Part shown: positions 59,181 through 64,000 of the stretch, piece by piece
Numbering within the stretch: the first letter of the stretch is position 1
How the letters are laid out: every line of letters begins with the position of its first letter
Assembly: GCF_019670005.1 (NCBI RefSeq)
Contig: NZ_AP019783.1
Coordinates: forward strand, 326,001 to 390,000
Source: Methylomagnum ishizawai
GTDB taxonomy: Bacteria > Pseudomonadota > Gammaproteobacteria > Methylococcales > Methylococcaceae
DNA length: 64,000 bases
Reading direction: 5' to 3'
Notes under the pieces: generated by a model
Seen by the model: only the letters and a program-made list of their open reading frames with translations
Database searches by the model: none
Told to the model about the DNA's origin: nothing
Made by a program: the position numbers and the translations under genes

Positions 59181-59228
59181 AATAGCTAGTTCATCGGCGC
59201 GCCGCGTCGCTCAACTACGACGTTAGGC
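59181..59228. repeat. Partial attC-like site
   Basis: Ends in the canonical R' core GTTAGGC (59222-59228). The preceding CGTCGCTCAACTACGAC can pair imperfectly with CTAGTTCATCGGCGC just upstream. The matching R'' (RYYYAAC) is not convincing, so this may be a truncated or attI-derived site. Confidence 0.4.
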
Positions 59229-59595
59229 GCGGGAATAGCGGGTTCCGGTGGAGCCGGAAAGTGATTTGTAAGGCTGGTTTCGGATCGAACTGGCGACGCA
59301 GAGAAACCCCATAAATTGGAATTTCGATAACCGAATAATCCGAGAATCACAGCGCGGCGCCCCGTTTCGGAATCGGTGGTTTCGGGAAAGCGGATCGCGG
59401 GTTTCCGAAAGTCCGGTTTTAAAACGGAGTTTTCGGAATAGCTGAACCGGGAAATTCCGTTCTCCGTAGCGGGATCAACGAATCATGGTTTCGGAATCGG
59501 TGACTTGGAGAAAGTGGATCGCGGGCTTCCGAAAGTCCGGTTTTAAACCGAAGCTTTCGGAATGGCGGAACCGGAAAGCCCGTTCTCCGTAGCGG
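59229..59595. other. Cassette without a recognisable gene
   Basis: This 367-bp segment between two cassette ends holds no convincing open frame. Most of it is a tandem duplication (59368-59473 and 59492-59596). Non-coding cassettes are known from large integron arrays. Confidence 0.5.
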
Positions 59596-59596
59596 G
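59368..59596. repeat. Tandem 124-bp repeat in a non-coding cassette
   Basis: Two copies of about 105 bp, starting at 59368 and 59492 (period 124), share blocks such as CGGAATCGGTG, GGATCGCGGG, TTCCGAAAGTCCGGTTTTAA and CCGTTCTCCGTAGCGGG with scattered mismatches. The final block is also found directly before the attC at 60528. Confidence 0.7.
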
Positions 59597-59686
59597 CCTA
59601 ACCCATCATTCAAGTGGGACGCGGACTCAAGGGCATTTCTCCGAATCAACTGCGGAGCGCCGCGCCCCTTAATTCAAGCGTTAGGC
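59596..59686. repeat. attC recombination site (91 bp)
   Basis: R'' GCCTAAC (59596-59602) and R' GTTAGGC (59680-59686) are perfect complements. Inner arms TCATTCAAG/TTAATTCAAG context and GGGACGCGG/CCGCGCCCC pair as L''/L'. This is the folded structure recognised by integron integrases. Confidence 0.85.
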
Positions 59687-59707
59687 AAATGAAATGCAGC
59701 TAAAACG

Positions 59708-60103
59708 ATGATTAATCGAAAGCATGTTCCTTGGTTATTTTTGGGAGCGGTTGCGCTACCAGCATTCGCTGCCGGAATTGAATACATATCAAAGCAACAA
59801 TATGGTGAAGAGTGGCCATTTACGGTTGCTGATGGACGCATATCGTGTTTGCCTGAACCTAATTGGCGTGGGAATTCTATTTCAGAATATGGTGCCGTGC
59901 TTTTTCATGCAGACAAGAATACTTACATGCTAAATGGTACAGCCATGACAGCAAATAAAAAGTTTGGTTATGGCTGGAAACCAGTAGATGAAATTTGGCG
60001 TATTAATGAAAAGTTGAAAAAACAGCTTGGTTCTAATGCTGCATTTATACCTCGTATATCACTTGATCCAATAATTTCTAAAGGCTTAAAGCTTTGTAAG
60101 TAG
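59708..60103 (+). CDS. DUF2511/YebY-like secreted protein (cassette gene)
   Basis: A 131-residue protein with a signal peptide (VPWLFLGAVALPAFAAG). It shows the DUF2511 pattern: ISKQQYGEEWPFTVADGRISC, NTYMLNGTAM, GWKPVDEIWRIN, and a C-terminal Cys that could pair with the first. YebY-type proteins are small periplasmic proteins of unclear function. The start is 22 nt after the attC end, as expected for a cassette gene. Codon use is AT-rich compared with phage genes. Confidence 0.7.
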   Translation: MINRKHVPWLFLGAVALPAFAAGIEYISKQQYGEEWPFTVADGRISCLPEPNWRGNSISEYGAVLFHADKNTYMLNGTAMTANKKFGYGWKPVDEIWRINEKLKKQLGSNAAFIPRISLDPIISKGLKLCK

Positions 60104-60136
60104 TCAGCGGCCAATTTAACAATCAATAGATTTATT

Positions 60137-60415
60137 ATGAAAATCAAATTATTGTTACCGCTTCTTTTTACAACGGTTTTTTTCAACCAACCTATTTTGG
60201 CAGAACCTCATGTCTTTAATGAGCAATATGCAAATCCCGGAGATGTACGGCAAGCTATAAGCTTTCTTTCTGAGTTGCCGCCCGCATGTACAAAAAGTAG
60301 TGCTTACGCCTCCCTAGATGGAACCGTAAGTATTCGCATACTTTGCGAAAGCTCTGATAAATTTGTGGATGGTCTTGTCGAAATTAGAAACGGTATTGTG
60401 ACTAAAATACATTAG
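60137..60415 (+). CDS. Small secreted protein (cassette gene)
   Basis: A 92-residue protein with a clear signal peptide (KIKLLLPLLFTTVFFNQPIL, cleavage near AEP) and two Cys in the mature part that could form a disulphide (PACTKSS, IRILCESS). It shares the cassette and the AT-rich codon use of the DUF2511-like gene 33 nt upstream. No family recognised. Confidence 0.6.
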   Translation: MKIKLLLPLLFTTVFFNQPILAEPHVFNEQYANPGDVRQAISFLSELPPACTKSSAYASLDGTVSIRILCESSDKFVDGLVEIRNGIVTKIH

Positions 60416-60423
60416 CCCGCGTA

Positions 60424-60454
60424 GGGCGCAATAGGGTACTCCCGTATTGCGCCG
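60424..60454. repeat. REP-like hairpin in a cassette
   Basis: GGCGCAATA (60425-60433) and TATTGCGCC (60445-60453) are perfect inverted arms. The same arms occur at 61649-61669 at the matching place in the next cassette, after its gene. They may act as 3' ends for cassette transcripts. Confidence 0.6.
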
Positions 60455-60527
60455 GAAGGTGGCCGGAAGTCGCGGGGTTCTATCCGGCCTGGGTTTGTGA
60501 ACTTACAAGCAACGCTCTCCGTAGCGG

Positions 60528-60617
60528 GCCTAACGGGTCATTCAAGGGGACGCGGATTCAAAGCCGTATCTCCGAATCAACTACGGAGCGCCGCGCCCCT
60601 TAATTCAAACGTTAGGT
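60528..60617. repeat. attC recombination site (90 bp)
   Basis: R'' GCCTAAC (60528-60534) and R' GTTAGGT (60611-60617). The interior is closely related to the site at 59596-59686 (TCATTCAAGG, GACGCGGATTCAA, GGAGCGCCGCGCCCCTTAAT). High mutual similarity of attC sites is typical of chromosomal integrons. Confidence 0.85.
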
Positions 60618-60713
60618 TTTACGGAAACACGGTTGGGATGAAGCATCCTGGAATTCCAACCTTCCCCAGGCAAATAACCCTACCCATTACGATTCCTAGC
60701 AGGAGCCAATACT

Positions 60714-61640
60714 ATGTCTTACAAATACGCCTTAATCTGCATGCATGGAATGGGTAATCTGACGCAAAACGAATTCATGGGCGATATTGCCAAAGTGCGG
60801 CGAAAGCTAGCGCATATTATGCCAGCCCAAGAACTTTCTAATGTTTATATCCCGCCTGGCGGAATATTTTACAGCTTCATTACCCAAGGACAGGAAGATA
60901 AGGTTTGGGAAAAAATGAACACCCAAGGTGGCCTAGATACCGGCTGGATACGTCGCAACACGGTCAACCGATTACGCAGATTCATCATTTCTGGCCTGTC
61001 GGATGCTACCGCGTTCACGGGCTTCAATGGGTCAGGCACCGCATCGCCATACCGCCAAGCTCAAGAGGTCATTGGCCACGCCCTGGAGAATGTTTTCCAG
61101 GTCTGCGGATCGGTGCCAGTGATTTTGCTTTCCCATTCGCTGGGCTGCCAGATCATGTCTAGTTACCTCTGGGACGCGCAGCTTTACTGGCGCAATACTA
61201 GGGAAGGCGAAAATTTCCCCATCGATTCTCGTAGCGTTTGGTATAACCGCGCCCCGGCTGCGGATGATTACGATGGGTTCATGGCCCTGCGCACCCTGAA
61301 AACCTGGTTTACCACTGGGTGCAATATTCCCATATTCGTATCGGGATTCGACGATGTACGCGCGGTCGAAACCCACAGCCACGGCTATGACTTCACCTGG
61401 ATAAATTATTTCGATTACGATGATATCTTGGGTTATCCATTGGCACCGTTATCGGTTTTGTTCGACGCGGGTAAACCTACCCGCCATGGCCAGCCTTATG
61501 CAAGCGCGGTAACGGACATCCAGGTCAACGCGACCGACGGGGTAATGGGCGCTATTTTGTCGAGCTGGAATCCGATGTCCCATACTCAATATTGGGGCGA
61601 TGGCACGGTAATGACGACGCTGGCTAATTCGCTGAAATAG
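60714..61640 (+). CDS. Alpha/beta hydrolase (cassette gene)
   Basis: A 308-residue protein. The N-terminus YALICMHGMGN is an oxyanion strand-loop. The nucleophile elbow is LLSHSLGCQ (about residue 142, S-H-S-L-G instead of G-x-S-x-G). VSGFDDVRAVETH and a late SHTQYWGDG could supply the acid and His. It is cytoplasmic, with no signal peptide. The substrate (lipid or ester) is unknown. It lies about 97 nt after an attC and before the degenerate terminal site, and is the only gene of its cassette. Confidence 0.72.
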   Translation: MSYKYALICMHGMGNLTQNEFMGDIAKVRRKLAHIMPAQELSNVYIPPGGIFYSFITQGQEDKVWEKMNTQGGLDTGWIRRNTVNRLRRFIISGLSDATAFTGFNGSGTASPYRQAQEVIGHALENVFQVCGSVPVILLSHSLGCQIMSSYLWDAQLYWRNTREGENFPIDSRSVWYNRAPAADDYDGFMALRTLKTWFTTGCNIPIFVSGFDDVRAVETHSHGYDFTWINYFDYDDILGYPLAPLSVLFDAGKPTRHGQPYASAVTDIQVNATDGVMGAILSSWNPMSHTQYWGDGTVMTTLANSLK

Positions 61641-61648
61641 CGCGGTAG

Positions 61649-61669
61649 GGCGCAATGGCGTATTGCGCC
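61649..61669. repeat. REP-like hairpin, second copy
   Basis: GGCGCAAT and ATTGCGCC arms, 9 nt after the hydrolase stop. Same family as 60424-60454. Confidence 0.55.
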
Positions 61670-61703
61670 GTATGAAGGCCGGTATATCACGAGTTTGTAT
61701 CCG

Positions 61704-61801
61704 GCCTAACAAGCTGTTGCAGCTGAAAACCCCGCCGGAAATGTTTTCGGCGATTCGAGGTTTCGCGGGGGCGGGGTTTCCGCTGAACGTAGTCGTTATC
61801 C
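61704..61801. repeat. Degenerate terminal attC-like site (98 bp)
   Basis: R'' GCCTAAC (61704-61710) is intact. CAGCTGAAAACCCCGCC pairs with GGCGGGGTTTCCGCTG downstream. The expected R' is replaced by GTTATCC (61795-61801). It would mark the end of the cassette array. Confidence 0.55.
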
Positions 61802-61923
61802 GATTAAATGGTCGTGCCGAAAATCAAGAGTTTTGGCACGACCGGGCAAGCCCTTGATTCATAGGCTTGCCCACGCCATAAATCGAAGATAAAGCCCAGC
61901 CGATAGGCCCAGCCTTCCGAATC

Positions 61924-62244
61924 CTATGCCCCCACAATCCCCCGCTCCAAGTCCACCCCAACACCATCGGCGGCGTTCCCCCACAGTTCGGTGATTCCGC
62001 CCTGGTGCTGGTAGCGAAGATAGGACCGTCCCTCGTCCCGGTCCCCAAGCCCCCGGTTGGAATCGACCCGCACCAGCCGCGCGCCGGGGTACGCGGCACA
62101 GAATCCCGCGTGAGCCTTGAGCGCCGCGTCGATCCTTCCCAGCAATCCCCGCTCGTCTGGCCGCAAGGCTTCCTCTACTTCGGTTCCGTCCGCCGAAATG
62201 ACGCAGATTTCGACCTCCTGGCCGTCGATGGTTTCGTGTCGCAT
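61924..62244 (-). CDS. Hypothetical protein, 106 aa
   Basis: A small acidic protein (VEICVISADGTEVEEALRPDE, LLGRIDAALKAHAGFCAAYPG) with GGTGA before its ATG, 9 nt downstream of the Excalibur-type gene on the same strand. Coding character is good; no family recognised. Confidence 0.5.
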   Translation of the reverse strand: MRHETIDGQEVEICVISADGTEVEEALRPDERGLLGRIDAALKAHAGFCAAYPGARLVRVDSNRGLGDRDEGRSYLRYQHQGGITELWGNAADGVGVDLERGIVGA

Positions 62245-62253
62245 GGCTTCACC

Positions 62254-62487
62254 TCATTTGCACAGGCTTTCACAGGGGATGCCGTCGTGGTCCCCATCGA
62301 GCTTCGACATCCCGCAGTCCGTGAGATAGTGCCGGGCTTCATCGCAGCTCGCCATTTGTCCGCACGTCCTCTTGCTACTACATGATCCAGCCTCAGCCGT
62401 TGCGGCCTTCAGCCCCGGCACGAGCGGGCACTGGAAGGTTTCCAGGCATTGCAAGGATTGGTGGTGGACGGCATAGCGGGCCCGCAA
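62254..62487 (-). pseudogene. Excalibur-domain gene fragment
   Basis: The last 42 residues (KRTCGQMASCDEARHYLTDC, LDGDHDGIPCESLCK) are an Excalibur calcium-binding domain with its DxDxDG loop and paired Cys. The first 35 residues, from a TTG, are antisense to a peptidoglycan-binding fragment and show no secretion signal. The gene therefore appears to have lost its 5' part. It precedes the 106-residue gene. Confidence 0.6.
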
Positions 62488-62514
62488 GTCTTACGGGCGC
62501 TGGGAATTGAATAG
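62386..62514 (+). pseudogene. Peptidoglycan-binding domain fragment
   Basis: A plus-strand frame without a start ends ERALEGFQALQGLVVDGIAG + PQVLRALGIE. This is the C-terminal half of a PG_binding_1 domain as found at the ends of lysozymes. It is a remnant, overlapping the Excalibur fragment in antisense. Confidence 0.5.
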
Positions 62515-62564
62515 CGGGATCATCGCGCCCGAGAAGGCGACCGTGCTGGCATCCGGGCCGTGAT

Positions 62565-62606
62565 CGTGAAACCCAACGTGAAACCCTGATGGGAAAACGT
62601 GAATCC
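62565..62606. repeat. Candidate integrase arm-type sites (right)
   Basis: CGTGAAACC at 62565-62573 and 62577-62585 (12 bp apart, as on the left) and CGTGAATCC at 62598-62606. They match the two copies next to attL. Two further 13-bp repeats, AAGTCGTTGTTTT (62651-62663, 62669-62681), lie between these and the core and may bind accessory proteins. Confidence 0.55.
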
Positions 62607-62687
62607 GGTGGGAGTTTTTTGAGACTCGCGGGGGCGTGGCAAAGCTGGCAAGTCGTTGTTTTCAATTAAGTCGTTGTTTTTTGAAGG

Positions 62688-62704
62688 AATTCGCAATGGA
62701 TTCA
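62688..62704. repeat. attR core of the prophage
   Basis: Exact copy of the 17-bp attL core. Host sequence resumes at 62705 and leads, with no other phage gene, to a glycosyltransferase. Confidence 0.8.
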
Positions 62705-62854
62705 AAGCCGTCCGGCCTTGCCGGGCTTCAAGGAATCTTCATGCGGTGGTGATTCAACCGTCATAAACCCTGGGTAGGTTGTTCCACTGCTTTCCTGGCC
62801 GGCGCAACCGTGGCATTGGAAGGGCTGATCCTTATCAGATGGTGGAGAAGGGTT

Positions 62855-63850
62855 TTGAAAATCGCGCTGATCAGCGATGCGTGGCGGCCACAAATCAACG
62901 GGGTGGTCACGACATTGACGAAAACCTGCCAGATGCTCGGTGGCTTGGGCCATGTCGTGGAACCCATCACCCCGGACCGGTTCAAGACCTGGCCCTGCCC
63001 GAGCTATCCCGAAATCCGCTTGGCGCTGTGCGGCGACGCCAAACTGGCCAAGCTGCTGGATGGCTTCAAGCCCGAGGCCATCCATATCGCCACGGAAGGG
63101 CCGCTTGGTATGGCCGGACGCAAATACTGTCTGGAACATGGCCTGCCGTTCACGACTTCCTTCCACACCCGTTTCCCCGAATACGTCAACCTGCGCCTGC
63201 GCGTCCCTTTGGAATGGAGCTATGGCTATATGCGCTGGTTCCATGGCGCGGCCCGCCGCACGATGGTGGCGACCCCTTCGCTGATGAGCGAATTGAAGGC
63301 CAGGGGCTTCGAAAATCCCGTCCTATGGTCGCGCGGAGTGGATGCGGATTTGTTCTCGCCGGACGCCGCGATCCATTTGGAGGAGCGGAGGCCGATCTTT
63401 TTGTATGCGGGGCGGGTCGCGGTCGAGAAGGGGATCGAGGATTTCCTGAGGTTGGATTTGCCCGGCACCAAATATGTCGTGGGCGACGGTCCGCAACGGG
63501 AGGAACTGGCCCGCCAGTTTCCCGAAGCGCGTTTCGTGGGCTACAAAACCGGCCGCGAATTGGCCGGATATATCGCGGCGGCGGATGTGTTCGTGTTCCC
63601 GAGCCGCACCGATACCTTTGGCTTGGTGTTGCTTGAAGCCTTGGCCTGCGGGGTTCCGGTGGCGGCGTATCCGGTGCAAGGGCCGAGCGATGTGCTCACC
63701 GATGCCAAAGTCGGTTGTTTGAGCGAAGACCTCCGCAGCGCGGCTTTGGGTGCTTTGAGCCTGGACCGGGGGGATTGCCGCCGATTCGCCCTTGGGTTTT
63801 CCTGGGATCGTTGCGCCCGCCAATTCCTATCCAATCTTCAGCCGTTTTAG
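62855..63850 (+). CDS. Glycosyltransferase, GT4 family
   Basis: A 331-residue retaining glycosyltransferase. The N-terminus KIALISDAWRPQINGVVTTL is the typical first strand and loop. FTTSFHTRFPEY is the acceptor-side motif. The nucleotide-sugar domain shows FLYAGRVAVEKGIEDF, VGDGPQREEL, and FVFPSRTDTFGLVLLEALACG with the E-x7-E signature. I use TTG 62855 because the conserved fold begins there; a GTG at 62810 would add 15 atypical residues. It is likely involved in glycolipid or mannosyl transfer at the membrane. Host gene next to attR. Confidence 0.85.
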   Translation: MKIALISDAWRPQINGVVTTLTKTCQMLGGLGHVVEPITPDRFKTWPCPSYPEIRLALCGDAKLAKLLDGFKPEAIHIATEGPLGMAGRKYCLEHGLPFTTSFHTRFPEYVNLRLRVPLEWSYGYMRWFHGAARRTMVATPSLMSELKARGFENPVLWSRGVDADLFSPDAAIHLEERRPIFLYAGRVAVEKGIEDFLRLDLPGTKYVVGDGPQREELARQFPEARFVGYKTGRELAGYIAAADVFVFPSRTDTFGLVLLEALACGVPVAAYPVQGPSDVLTDAKVGCLSEDLRSAALGALSLDRGDCRRFALGFSWDRCARQFLSNLQPF

Positions 63851-63897
63851 CCTGCGTTCTTGCGCCGCCATTAAAACGGCAGCGTGTGAAAAAATGC

Positions 63898-63925
63898 TTG
63901 ACGGGCAAGTTTTCCCCACTATAAT
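63898..63925 (+). promoter_or_regulatory. Ribosomal RNA operon promoter
   Basis: TTGACG (63898-63903), 16-bp spacer, TATAAT (63920-63925), directed toward the window end. The near-consensus elements and the boxA 43 bp downstream identify an rrn promoter. Confidence 0.8.
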
Positions 63926-63967
63926 GCAGACCCTCAACTCGGGCGGTAAGTGAAGCCGGAACCGGGT

Positions 63968-63980
63968 AGCTCTTTAACAA
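63968..63980 (+). promoter_or_regulatory. rrn antitermination boxA
   Basis: AGCTCTTTAACAA matches the boxA of rRNA operon leaders (TGCTCTTTAACAA in E. coli). NusB/NusE-type antitermination factors bind it. The 16S gene should begin shortly after the window. Confidence 0.85.
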
Positions 63981-64000
63981 CGAGATCAAGCAATGGTGTG

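Larger units (their letters stand above)
58468..61801. mobile_element. Decayed integron with cassette array
   Basis: An intI pseudogene (minus strand), a Pc-like promoter (plus), then attC-type sites at 59181-59228 (partial), 59596-59686, 60528-60617 and 61704-61801 (degenerate). They separate cassettes that hold, in turn, no clear gene, a DUF2511-like gene plus a small secreted protein gene, and an alpha/beta hydrolase gene. Two sites have complete RYYYAAC/GTTRRRY ends. The array lies inside the prophage, between the late terminator and attR. Confidence 0.75.
1020..62704. mobile_element. Integrated contractile-tailed prophage, about 61.7 kb
   Basis: The element is bounded by the 17-bp direct repeat and contains a complete set of temperate-phage modules. 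These are integrase and excisionase-like genes, divergent regulators with shared operators, and replication, packaging, head, contractile tail, baseplate and fibre genes, followed by cargo next to attR. The tail genes are of Mu/P2-like myophage type, but there is no MuA-like transposase, and a tyrosine integrase is present instead. An IS3-family insertion and a likely start-proximal frameshift in tail genes suggest the prophage may not make virions. Confidence 0.85.

Noticed and set aside
1..64000. CRISPR array
   Set aside because: No run of regularly spaced identical repeats with unique spacers was seen. The iterons and attC sites are explained otherwise.

Overview
The window is dominated by one large, high-GC, contractile-tailed prophage integrated in a gammaproteobacterial-type chromosome. 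Host sequence is present only at the two edges. On the left is a phosphate-selective porin gene running off the edge, preceded by a Pho-box-like repeat. On the right are a GT4 glycosyltransferase and the promoter and boxA leader of a ribosomal RNA operon whose genes lie beyond the window. The high GC, the porin and the boxA sequence fit a gammaproteobacterium; I suspect a methanotroph-like lineage, but nothing here names the species.

The prophage is bounded by an exact 17-bp direct repeat (GAATTCGCAATGGATTC) at 1020-1036 and 62688-62704. Copies of a CGTGAAWCC motif lie just inside both ends, two on the left and three on the right, and look like integrase arm sites. This gives an element of about 61.7 kb.

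From 1104 to 11972 a leftward early operon carries, in transcription order, an 841-residue repeat protein, a DUF932 protein, small proteins, a P-loop ATPase, a zinc-finger DUF3268 protein, a PD-(D/E)XK exonuclease, a duplicated Cys-motif protein, a DUF488-ASCH fusion, a zinc-ribbon protein, an excisionase-like protein and the tyrosine integrase. Its promoter carries two copies of a TTTACCA-N3-TGGTAAA operator. Three more copies lie between a leftward HTH repressor gene and a rightward Cro-like gene near 15.9 kb. A restriction-modification pair (C5 methyltransferase plus DUF3883 nuclease) sits between these two operator clusters, where lambda carries rex.

From 16 to 28.5 kb is the rightward early and middle region. 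It holds a replication protein with three 23-bp-spaced iterons inside its gene, a TOPRIM primase-helicase, an SF2 helicase-methyltransferase fusion, NinB, a second C5 methyltransferase, a GH108 endolysin and a VRR-NUC nuclease. It ends in a ParB-fold / methyltransferase / PAPS-reductase-like (IbrA-type) / ParB-fold (IbrB-type) cluster.

From 28.5 to 56.8 kb are the terminase, portal, protease-scaffold, capsid, sheath, tube, tail chaperone with a programmed -1 frameshift site, tape measure, baseplate and fibre genes, ending at a strong terminator. An IS3-family element interrupts one tail gene at 38.6 kb, and the next gene appears to carry a one-base frameshift near its start, so the prophage is probably defective.

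Between the late terminator and attR lies accessory cargo: a truncated Rhs C-terminal deaminase-like toxin with an Imm10-like immunity gene, then what appears to be a decayed integron. The integron remnant comprises an internally deleted intI pseudogene on the minus strand, a Pc-like promoter facing away from it, and a cassette array with two clear attC sites plus two degenerate ones. The cassettes carry a DUF2511-like gene, a small secreted protein, an alpha/beta hydrolase and a non-coding cassette. An integron remnant inside a prophage is the most unusual feature of the window.
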